This document shows, one piece after another, positions 54,764 to 61,541 of a stretch of DNA of 64,000 nt. The stretch spans positions 2,005,501-2,069,500 of the forward strand of contig CP128433.1 in the NCBI GenBank assembly GCA_032615215.1, read 5' to 3'. A model generated the notes under the pieces. The model ran no database searches, was not told the DNA's origin, and was given only the letters and a program-made list of their open reading frames with translations. The position numbers were made by a program, and so were the translations under genes. The number at the start of each line of letters is the position of its first letter. The stretch's first letter is position 1. The DNA is from Microbulbifer sp. MKSA007. GTDB taxonomy: Bacteria > Pseudomonadota > Gammaproteobacteria > Pseudomonadales > Cellvibrionaceae.

Positions 54764-55399
54764 TTACAGGCTCTCTAGCTGCGCAAAGCGACGTTCGTAA
54801 TAAATCAAGCCGTTGGATATGCGCATAATCTCAAGAAGGTCTCCAGAAGAAAATCCAACAACAATCTTAATAGGTGCTTCGTCACTGTATTGGAGAAGTT
54901 GTTCGTTTTTGCAGAGTTCTCGCGCTAAGAGGGATGTATAGCATAAGCTGAAACCAATGTATCCGTCTCTATTTAGGTGTTTCGGCTTGTTAGCTCCTTT
55001 ACACAAGGCTGCAATATTTCTCAAATATCTCGAGCCCAAATCAGATTTTGAATATATCCAATCCTGTCTGCTTTTAAATAGTTGAGGAAGTAGAGTTAAG
55101 CTGATATCTGGGAATTCCCGGCCAATACTATCTCTGAATTCACGTAGCTCGAAATATAGGATTGAAGGAGGAAGCGAGCCCCCAGCAGCTACCAGTTCTG
55201 TATCGAACCATGTTTGGGCTAGGTCAAGTTCATCCGTTCCTAGCATAGTGGGCAGCTTTAGCCATGCCAAATTGGGAGTTCGGCCATCAGCCCAAAAAGA
55301 AAGGTTTTCAAGGCCGTCTTGGATGGATTCATTTTTTTCTAGTGTATCGAAAATCACTTCATAGTATTCAGCTATAGACAAACCCCGAACTCCTGTCAT
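54764..55399 (-). CDS. Hypothetical soluble protein
   Basis: 211 aa, no signal peptide or membrane helix. It starts with A-E-Y-Y-E-V-I-F-D-T-L-E-K-N, is rich in aromatic residues, and ends in a helical part with Y-E-R-R-F-A-Q-L-E. I recognise no family. It is 95 bp from the CopD-like gene on the same strand. Confidence 0.6.
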   Translation of the reverse strand: MTGVRGLSIAEYYEVIFDTLEKNESIQDGLENLSFWADGRTPNLAWLKLPTMLGTDELDLAQTWFDTELVAAGGSLPPSILYFELREFRDSIGREFPDISLTLLPQLFKSRQDWIYSKSDLGSRYLRNIAALCKGANKPKHLNRDGYIGFSLCYTSLLARELCKNEQLLQYSDEAPIKIVVGFSSGDLLEIMRISNGLIYYERRFAQLESL

Positions 55400-55493
55400 A
55401 TCTCATTTTTGCTTAGTATATCGATCAAGCAAGTCAGTGGGGATGTTTTTGGCTTTTCCTTCTGATTCAGCAGTATGTGCGCTGGGGCGCAAT

Positions 55494-55952
55494 CTAAAAC
55501 AACCATCCCGTTCGAAATGAAATTCCAACAAAAGCAAAGAGAACGGACAGTACTGTAACTGGGATAATATGGTATGCCAGTGCAGTGAGATTTTTTTCAG
55601 AAAGATTTGGAATGATTCGCAGCCTTGCGTCAATTGCCAGTAAGAAAGTGCATGCCAAAAGAATCAGTTTGAAGGATACCAGGCGAGAAATTGGATTGGA
55701 GAAGTTGAACCACTGCGATAAGTCAGGCAGTAGGGTATATGAGAGATATAGCCCGGAGAGTATTTGAATGAGCAGGGCGGGGATGCCAATCTTTTCGTAG
55801 CTGCTTTCAAACCGGGAAAGAAAAGCTACATCCTTATCCCGTAAAACTTTGGGTAGTATTGTGCAGGCAAGTATCAGATGCCCACCGGTCCAAATTGTTG
55901 CACCTAGAAGGTGAAAAAAAGTACTACGTTGTACATCCTGTCCCCCAGACAA
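55494..55952 (-). CDS. CopD-family-like integral membrane protein
   Basis: 152 aa with four predicted helices. H-L-L-G-A-T-I-W-T-G-G-H at residues 12-23 matches the first helix of CopD/copper-resistance and DUF2269-type proteins, and the spacing of S-F-K-L-I-L-L-A and A-L-A-Y-H-I-I-P-V-T fits helices 3 and 4. Full CopD has eight helices, so this is the short four-helix form. The role in copper or haem handling is inferred from the family only. Confidence 0.75.
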   Translation of the reverse strand: MSGGQDVQRSTFFHLLGATIWTGGHLILACTILPKVLRDKDVAFLSRFESSYEKIGIPALLIQILSGLYLSYTLLPDLSQWFNFSNPISRLVSFKLILLACTFLLAIDARLRIIPNLSEKNLTALAYHIIPVTVLSVLFAFVGISFRTGWLF

Positions 55953-56025
55953 ATCCTTGTTGGGGGACTATAGCGCTAAAATCTACGGGTGTCTGCTGCC
56001 AAATAGGGGTAGAAAGTAGCGCTGT

Positions 56026-56442
56026 CTACTCCCTGGGTTCCGGCCGGGACCAAATCCAGTAGGCGCCGCAGCTGATGCCGCCAATGGTAAAGCAAAGAAG
56101 GTAAATATTACTGATATGAAGGATGGCAAAAGCTAGGGATATAGCCATTGTCAGGCTGGCCAGTAACTTGGTTCTGCGGCTTACATAACCACTGCGCCAA
56201 GTCCGCAATAGATGCCCAAAGAGATGGTGTTCTTCGATCCATTGGTGCAGGCGCTGGGAGCTGCGTGATGCGGCCCAGGCACCGAGGACAATAAATACAG
56301 CCGACGGCAGGCCGGGAAGAATGGCTCCGATAATGCCAAGGGCGATAAAAAAGCAAGCAGCGGCGCCCCACAGCCAGCGCATCCAGCCCTTTGCCAACGG
56401 CGGGGTGTAGGACATTACGCTGTCTTCAGTGGATTCTTTCAT
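56026..56442 (-). CDS. ybaN: YbaN family inner-membrane protein (DUF454)
   Basis: 138 aa with a soluble N-terminus and three or four helices. The DUF454 pattern is plain: G-W-M-R-W-L-W-G-A-A-A-C, G-I-I-G-A-I-L-P-G-L-P-S-A-V-F-I-V-L-G-A-W-A-A-S-R-S-S, and G-Y-V-S-R-R-T-K-L-L-A. Often near iron or haem genes; the function is not established. Confidence 0.88.
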   Translation of the reverse strand: MKESTEDSVMSYTPPLAKGWMRWLWGAAACFFIALGIIGAILPGLPSAVFIVLGAWAASRSSQRLHQWIEEHHLFGHLLRTWRSGYVSRRTKLLASLTMAISLAFAILHISNIYLLCFTIGGISCGAYWIWSRPEPRE

Positions 56443-56681
56443 TCGGTACCTCTACCTTCTAGCTTATTGCAGTAGTTGTGCATCAAAAGTAACAATATTT
56501 GTCCGCTTGGTCTGCTTGCTCATAAGCAGTTTGCCCAGCACCTAGTCAATAGAGTCAGCAGGCCGATAGGTCGCTAGTGCAGGGTAACGGATTATGTGGA
56601 TGATTTCCTCTGTCCAGGGAGGTGACTTTCTGGTTTATGTGAAGCCAGGCCTCCCAGTTCTGAGAAAGCAATTTATTTTGG

Positions 56682-57518
56682 TTAACGAATAAAAAATTCG
56701 ACCGGAACGGCCATTGTCAGAGGATCACCGGGTACCTCTTCTGGTGGTCTAGGCAGTGGTTCTGCCCTGCGCACCAAGGCCACGACTTCTCGGTCGAGAG
56801 ACGATATGCCACTGGCTCGGTGCAGCTCAACCTTTAGTACTTTGCCTTTTCTGTCCATCGTGAATTGTACCCAGGGAATACCTTGTTGACGCCGTATTTG
56901 GGCGCTACGGGGGTAGCGTTTTCTTCGCTCAAGGTGAGCCTGTAATTGGTTCTGCCAGGTTAATCTGGCTTGTGATTCCCTCTGGTTCAAGGCGCCCACT
57001 TCCGGTGCCGCAGCTTGCTCTGCTTCTGCTACATCTGCCGCGAGAGGGGCTGATGTTTCTTCAACAACAGTTTCTCCAGTAGCCTCTCCACTGGAGTCTT
57101 GTTGCTGTGCGATTTCCTTCTCTTCCACTGGCTCAGGGGTCTCTTCCTTTTCCTCCGTGGGGGGCTCCTCTTCGGGCTTCTCAATGGCAATTTCCGAGGG
57201 GGCTTCTGGCAAAATAACAGGCTCTGACTGCGCAGAGGTTTTTTGTGGCTCGTTGCTCTGCTGGTTTGCGGGAGAGGATTCCTGTTGTTGAGGACCTACC
57301 GGTAGCGACGTGGGTGGTGCCACTGGAGCGGCTACCATACTGACTTCAAATACCTGTGGTGCTGCAGCAGGCGGAAGTGCCAGTTCGGATTTGGGTTGCC
57401 ATAAAAAATAGACGGCAATAAGTCCGTGAAGGGCTAGGGCACAGCAAAAGGCGCAGAGCGATAGAAAAAATCGCGGACGCTTCGCAGATTTTACCTTCGG
57501 GCCGGCCAAGAGGCTCAT
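56682..57518 (-). CDS. tonB: TonB energy-transducer protein
   Basis: 278 aa. One N-terminal helix (about 18-40, ending Y-F-L-W-Q-P) anchors it in the inner membrane. Residues 60-165 are a Pro/Glu/Gln-rich periplasm-spanning linker (E-E-P-P-T-E-E-K-E-E-T-P-E-P). The C-terminal domain (195-278) has the TonB pattern R-K-R-Y-P-R-S-A, G-I-P-W-V-Q-F-T-M-D and V-A-L-V-R-R-A-E-P-L-P. It overlaps exbD by 4 bases. Confidence 0.93.
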   Translation of the reverse strand: MSLLAGPKVKSAKRPRFFLSLCAFCCALALHGLIAVYFLWQPKSELALPPAAAPQVFEVSMVAAPVAPPTSLPVGPQQQESSPANQQSNEPQKTSAQSEPVILPEAPSEIAIEKPEEEPPTEEKEETPEPVEEKEIAQQQDSSGEATGETVVEETSAPLAADVAEAEQAAAPEVGALNQRESQARLTWQNQLQAHLERRKRYPRSAQIRRQQGIPWVQFTMDRKGKVLKVELHRASGISSLDREVVALVRRAEPLPRPPEEVPGDPLTMAVPVEFFIR

Positions 57519-57949
57519 TGGTTTACGGTCGCCGGTTTATCCAGACCTACCAGAGCGATTTTCTGGTATCCGGCACTGGCAAGGCGGTTCATCAGGTCCA
57601 TCAAATCCCCATATTCCACTTTGCTGTCGGCACGCAGCAGGATTTGCTGTTCTGTGCCAATTTCATTTGCCCGGAGTTCAGCAGCTAAGTTCTCCCGCAC
57701 AATAACTTTGTCCTCACCGAGAGTCAGGGTGAGGTCCTTTTGCAGGGTGAGATATTTCGGATCTTCTGCCTGGGGTTGTTGTGGAGCTGTCGCCGAGGGT
57801 AGATTGACGGGCACGCTTACAGTGGCCAACGGAGCCGCAACCATAAAAATAATTAGCAATACCAGCATTACATCGATAAAAGGTGTGACATTGATATCGT
57901 GCTGTTCTGGCAGTTCTTCGCTATTGCTGCTGTTGAGATTGAATGCCAT
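57515..57949 (-). CDS. exbD: Biopolymer transport protein ExbD
   Basis: 144 aa. One membrane helix with the essential Asp in I-N-V-T-P-F-I-D-V-M-L-V-L-L-I-I-F-M-V, followed by the periplasmic domain (I-L-L-R-A-D-S-K-V-E-Y-G-D-L-M-D-L-M). The start overlaps the exbB stop by one base (TAATG). Forms the proton-driven ExbBD motor that powers TonB and the receptor at 61542. Confidence 0.95.
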   Translation of the reverse strand: MAFNLNSSNSEELPEQHDINVTPFIDVMLVLLIIFMVAAPLATVSVPVNLPSATAPQQPQAEDPKYLTLQKDLTLTLGEDKVIVRENLAAELRANEIGTEQQILLRADSKVEYGDLMDLMNRLASAGYQKIALVGLDKPATVNQ

Positions 57950-58902
57950 TAGTTGACGCCCTGAACCTGCGGTACTGCGCGCTTTTTGTTCGCGCTAACC
58001 AGTTCGGCGAGCGGGCGCGCATTTGGATGATGGCGATCCAGGTCCCGACTAATCAGTACCATTAAGGCGGTGACATTATCGGCCAATACCGCACGATAAT
58101 TGCCGATAGCCCGGGAAAAGTAGTTGTAGATCACTACCGCCGGAATTGCAGCAACCAGGCCGATCGCAGTTGCCAGCAGGGCTTCGGCAATACCTGGAGC
58201 CACTACGGCCAGGTTTGTGGTTTGGGTTTTTGCGATACCGATGAAACTGTTCATGATGCCCCAAACAGTTCCAAATAAACCGACAAAGGGGGCGACGGAA
58301 CCGATGGTTGCCAGAATTCCGGTGCCACGGTTCATGTCGGTAGCGAGAGAAGCTTGGACTCTTTCCAGGCGAGCCAGAACACGTTCTTTTAAGCCGTCAT
58401 CTGACACTGGGCCACCTGAAGATAAGTCGAGTTCGTGGCGACTCGCTTCTACCAATAACAGGGCACCGCCGGTTTGGCCTGAAAGCTTTGATTCAGCATT
58501 GGCGAACGTCTTGCTTTGGATCAGGGTTGCCAATAATTGTTTGGCCTTGCGACGTGTTATTACCAGCTGCAAGGTTTTAAAAAGCCAAATCGCCCAGGTT
58601 AAAACCGAGGCCAACAGTAGGCCGATCATTACGCTTTTAACGACGATATCCGCGGCGTGATACATTCCCATGGGAGATAAATCGTGTGCGCTGAAAGCGG
58701 TATCTCCAATGTTGGAGGTTGCAGTCGAGGTAGAGTTGTCTTGATTTTCTTGCAACCCCACGGAGGTTTCCACATCTCCCTCGAGAACTATTTCTGTATT
58801 GCTTTGTTCGCTTGAGTTGGAATTATTTTCCTGCGCTAAAGCCGGCAATGGGCCCAATGTGCTGCCTAGCAGGCACAATAAAATTACAGTCCAGATTTTC
58901 AT
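57949..58902 (-). CDS. exbB: MotA/TolQ/ExbB proton-channel protein ExbB
   Basis: 317 aa, longer than the minimal ExbB because of an N-terminal signal peptide (1-23) and a Ser/Asn/Glu-rich periplasmic extension (to about 75). Three helices follow; the core has A-P-F-V-G-L-F-G-T-V-W-G-I-M-N-S-F near 210 and G-I-A-E-A-L-L-A-T-A-I-G-L near 240. It lies 31 bp downstream of the heme oxygenase gene and is coupled to exbD. Confidence 0.95.
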   Translation of the reverse strand: MKIWTVILLCLLGSTLGPLPALAQENNSNSSEQSNTEIVLEGDVETSVGLQENQDNSTSTATSNIGDTAFSAHDLSPMGMYHAADIVVKSVMIGLLLASVLTWAIWLFKTLQLVITRRKAKQLLATLIQSKTFANAESKLSGQTGGALLLVEASRHELDLSSGGPVSDDGLKERVLARLERVQASLATDMNRGTGILATIGSVAPFVGLFGTVWGIMNSFIGIAKTQTTNLAVVAPGIAEALLATAIGLVAAIPAVVIYNYFSRAIGNYRAVLADNVTALMVLISRDLDRHHPNARPLAELVSANKKRAVPQVQGVN

Positions 58903-58933
58903 TACCGACTCCTGGCTTCAGGTGAAAAATAAA

Positions 58934-59566
58934 TTAGGGTGTAGCGGGCGCTAATAATTGTTCGACATTTTGTCGTGCAAAAGCAAAGGCTTGTTTGGCC
59001 CCATTGAGGGCTACTTCTTTTTGCTCTTGGTTGAGTTCAAGAGCATCTAACGCAGTTTTGAATTGGCGCCAGTGTAACCCGCGACCGTCTTCATGTCCTG
59101 CCAAGTGGCGTGCGCCGAACTCTTCTGATAAATCCAGATGTTTGCGCGCGTACTTGAGAAGGAATGCCGCTCCTAAGTTGGAGCCTTCAACTACGTAGAG
59201 CCAGCCCAGTGCAGAGTGGAAATCAGTAATTGTGACTTCTGCTGCGGCTTGTTGATCAGCTTTTAAATCGCTCTCGGGCATTTCGAAATCAGCACAGTCC
59301 TGGAGGACTGCTTCAGAGCGGTCTCTCTCTTTCAGGCCGGGCAAAAAATTATTTAATTCGTCACTTTGAAACCAATCAGATACCGCTTGATGCAATCGCG
59401 ACTGCGTGCGAACAAACAGTGCATATCGCTCGCGATTGGAAAATGGTGACAGGGACATAATGCGTTGATCTAGACTCTCGTGGGTCGTATTAGTGCCTTC
59501 TTTCAGCCAAGCGGAAAAGGTGGGCTCTGTTGGTTCAACGGATTGGCATTCTGCTGGGTTGCTCAC
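58934..59566 (-). CDS. Biliverdin-producing heme oxygenase
   Basis: About 210 aa from GTG 59566; an in-frame TTG at 59593 sits inside an inverted repeat and is less likely. Bacterial heme oxygenase fold, closest in feel to the PigA/HemO and bacteriophytochrome-linked type: the proximal His in T-N-T-T-H-E-S-L-D near 20, and distal-helix G-W-L-Y-V-V-E-G-S-N-L-G-A near 125. It opens the haem ring to biliverdin, CO and Fe2+, releasing iron in the cytosol. First gene of the exbB-exbD-tonB operon, which makes haem an expected substrate of the uptake system. Confidence 0.9.
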   Translation of the reverse strand: MSNPAECQSVEPTEPTFSAWLKEGTNTTHESLDQRIMSLSPFSNRERYALFVRTQSRLHQAVSDWFQSDELNNFLPGLKERDRSEAVLQDCADFEMPESDLKADQQAAAEVTITDFHSALGWLYVVEGSNLGAAFLLKYARKHLDLSEEFGARHLAGHEDGRGLHWRQFKTALDALELNQEQKEVALNGAKQAFAFARQNVEQLLAPATP

Positions 59567-59591
59567 GGGATTTTTCCAAAACAAATTAAAC

Positions 59592-59609
59592 AATAACCGC
59601 CCGGTTATT
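59592..59609. promoter_or_regulatory. Inverted repeat upstream of the heme oxygenase gene
   Basis: AATAACCG-CC-CGGTTATT is a perfect 8-bp inverted repeat just upstream of GTG 59566. A related CCGGGTTATTCC lies at about 59685-59696. It could be an operator or an RNA hairpin at the 5' end of the message. Confidence 0.45.
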
Positions 59610-59730
59610 CCGGTGGCTTTGTAATGGGTGACGGACCAAATTCAAATTAACCCATCCCGTTGATCAATATTTTTTGAAAAATTCACCGGGTTATTCCAAA
59701 TTGATATAACATTCTCAGCTCAGCTACTTT

Positions 59731-59751
59731 AAATGAGAATAGATATCATTT
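59731..59751. promoter_or_regulatory. Fur box between the haem operon and fecI-like gene
   Basis: AAATGAGAATAGATATCATTT has perfect 6-base AAATGA/TCATTT arms and fits the GATAATGATAATCATTATC pattern. It lies in the divergent intergenic region shared by the heme oxygenase operon and the ECF sigma gene, so Fur repression of both is expected. Confidence 0.75.
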
Positions 59752-59793
59752 ACAGTCCCCGCCCTCAAAAGATTACAGCGCAAGGTCTGAGTT

Positions 59794-60309
59794 TTGGCCC
59801 CGGAAACCCCTTCAACCCCAGGATTTGATGAGCTTTACCAAGAGCACCACGAGTGGCTTGTCCGTTGGATTGCGCGCCGAACTTCCGGTGTTGATAATGC
59901 CCAGGATTTAGCTCAGGACACTTTTATTCGTCTGCTGGATAGGCCGAGCCTGCCTGCGGGGATTCGAAGCCCGAGGGCCTGGTTAACCAAAGTGGCCGGG
60001 AACCTGCTGATCGACCAAGCCCGTCGCCAAGTGCTGGAGAAAAATTATTTAGCGCTGCTGGAAAATTTGCCGGAACCGGAATGTCCCTCCCCGGAAGATA
60101 AGTGGGAGCTATTGGGGCTTTTGGAGCAAATTGATCAATTGCTCAGTGGTCTGCGCCCGATAGAGAAAACGGTATTTCTAATGGCGAGACTAGACGGCTT
60201 AACATACCGCCAGGTGGCTGAGCAGCAGGGGCTAAGCCTTTCCTCAGTAGAGAAATATATCGCAAAAGCCATGCTCAAGTGCTATGCCGCTGCGTACGAT
60301 AACGAATAA
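59794..60309 (+). CDS. FecI-type ECF sigma factor
   Basis: 171 aa from TTG 59794 (AGG 9 bases upstream). Region 2: L-Y-Q-E-H-H-E-W-L-V-R-W-I, D-L-A-Q-D-T-F-I-R-L-L, R-A-W-L-T-K-V-A-G-N-L. Region 4: L-R-P-I-E-K-T-V-F-L-M-A-R-L-D-G-L-T-Y-R-Q-V-A-E and L-S-L-S-S-V-E-K-Y-I-A-K-A-M. This is the iron-starvation FecI class. FecR follows, then the receptor, forming a cell-surface signalling unit. Confidence 0.93.
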   Translation: MAPETPSTPGFDELYQEHHEWLVRWIARRTSGVDNAQDLAQDTFIRLLDRPSLPAGIRSPRAWLTKVAGNLLIDQARRQVLEKNYLALLENLPEPECPSPEDKWELLGLLEQIDQLLSGLRPIEKTVFLMARLDGLTYRQVAEQQGLSLSSVEKYIAKAMLKCYAAAYDNE

Positions 60310-60338
60310 TTTTCTATGGACTTGGAACTTGCTTGCTG

Positions 60339-61325
60339 ATGTCAAACGCCCCAGAAAAAAATAGAGAAAAAATTCCTGAAGCAGTACTGTTGCAAGCCGT
60401 TAGCTGGCGCGTTCGCCTGGGTTCCGGCGAGGCGCTTGACTCAGAGCGCGATGCTTGCAGTCAATGGCGTTCGGCGGACCCTCTGCATGAACTGGCGTGG
60501 CAGCGTTTTGAGCGGATGGAGTCACCTCTAGATACGGTGGCTCGCCGAGCGCCGCGTTTGGCCCATTCCACCCTCAATCAAACCGATGCAGAAATTCGCC
60601 GTTTAAATCGCAGGGCTGCTCTTAAAACCATGGGCGGTGGTGTCCTTGGGGCTTTTGCCGTTGGCCTGGTGGGATATGACACCGGTTTGCTGAAGTATAT
60701 GTCTGCCGATTATTCCTCTGGTTCTAAGCCGGCCCAATATACTCTGGATGATAAGAGCCAAGTCTGGCTAAACACCGGTAGTGCCATTGAATGGGAATCG
60801 GGCACAGCAATCCGTTCCCTTGTTCTGACTAAAGGTGAAATGCACTTGACCAGTGCCGCTGACCCGAGGCCAATGCAGGTATCGGTGCCTCAGGGGCAGC
60901 TGATTTCCCGTGACTCGCGCTTTTTTGTCCGCAATGGCGATGACCACACGATTTTGCAGGTTGTGGAAGGTGGGGTGCAGGTTCAGCCGAGTGCGGATAT
61001 AGAGCCCTTTGCAGTTAAAGCGGGTGAGGCTTATCGTCTTACTGGAGCCGGTTCACTCGCTCTGGACAGCAAGATGTTTGATTACAGCGGATGGATTGAC
61101 GGGGTGCTTTCAGCTCGGAGCATGCCATTAGGGGCACTGCTTGAAGAGTTGTCTCGCTATCGTGTTGGTTTTTTACGCTGTGATCCGGCATTAAGAGATC
61201 ATCAGGTTTCCGGGGTTTTCCAGCTTCACGATATCGACACCATCCTAAAAATATTGGCGCGTTCGGCGGGAGCTGAACTGAGCTATACCACGCGCTGGTG
61301 GGCAACGATTCAATTGCAGGGCTGA
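60339..61325 (+). CDS. FecR-family anti-sigma / signal transducer
   Basis: About 328 aa from ATG 60339. The N-terminal DUF4880 domain contains A-V-S-W-R-V-R-L-G-S-G-E-A and W-R-S-A-D-P-L-H-E-L-A-W-Q-R-F. A membrane helix (about 98-115) follows, then the periplasmic FecR domain (L-N-T-G-S-A-I-E-W, L-T-K-G-E-M-H-L). The last 70 residues are an STN-like C-terminal piece (L-L-E-E-L-S-R-Y-R-V-G-F). It relays receptor occupancy to FecI. Confidence 0.93.
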   Translation: MSNAPEKNREKIPEAVLLQAVSWRVRLGSGEALDSERDACSQWRSADPLHELAWQRFERMESPLDTVARRAPRLAHSTLNQTDAEIRRLNRRAALKTMGGGVLGAFAVGLVGYDTGLLKYMSADYSSGSKPAQYTLDDKSQVWLNTGSAIEWESGTAIRSLVLTKGEMHLTSAADPRPMQVSVPQGQLISRDSRFFVRNGDDHTILQVVEGGVQVQPSADIEPFAVKAGEAYRLTGAGSLALDSKMFDYSGWIDGVLSARSMPLGALLEELSRYRVGFLRCDPALRDHQVSGVFQLHDIDTILKILARSAGAELSYTTRWWATIQLQG

Positions 61326-61460
61326 CGGTTTTTTCGGAACGGGCAACCTTTAATTCCTGCTCTTATTGCCAGATGACCACAAAAAGTTATCAGAAGGTGT
61401 CATTTTTTATTTTTGATGACGCTTTTGATTGCTAGTTTTCCCTCCGAAGCAAAAAAAACA

Positions 61461-61479
61461 AAATAATTCTCATTTAGAT
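61461..61479. promoter_or_regulatory. Possible Fur box upstream of the TonB-dependent receptor
   Basis: AAATAATTCTCATTTAGAT matches the core of the Fur consensus (AAT-ATTCTCATT) imperfectly. It lies 63 bp upstream of the receptor start. Confidence 0.5.
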
Positions 61480-61500
61480 TACGGGTTTTTGATTTTCGTT

Positions 61501-61536
61501 CGGCTTCCTAGTTATACACCTGAGAATAGGAAGCCG
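61501..61536 (+). promoter_or_regulatory. Hairpin sequestering the receptor ribosome-binding site
   Basis: CGGCTTCCTA (61501-61510) pairs perfectly with TAGGAAGCCG (61527-61536) across a 16-base loop. The right arm contains AGGAAG, the only Shine-Dalgarno-like sequence, 5-12 bases before ATG 61542. Folding would hide the ribosome site, so translation of the receptor may be controlled. Confidence 0.65.
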
Positions 61537-61541
61537 CTTAA

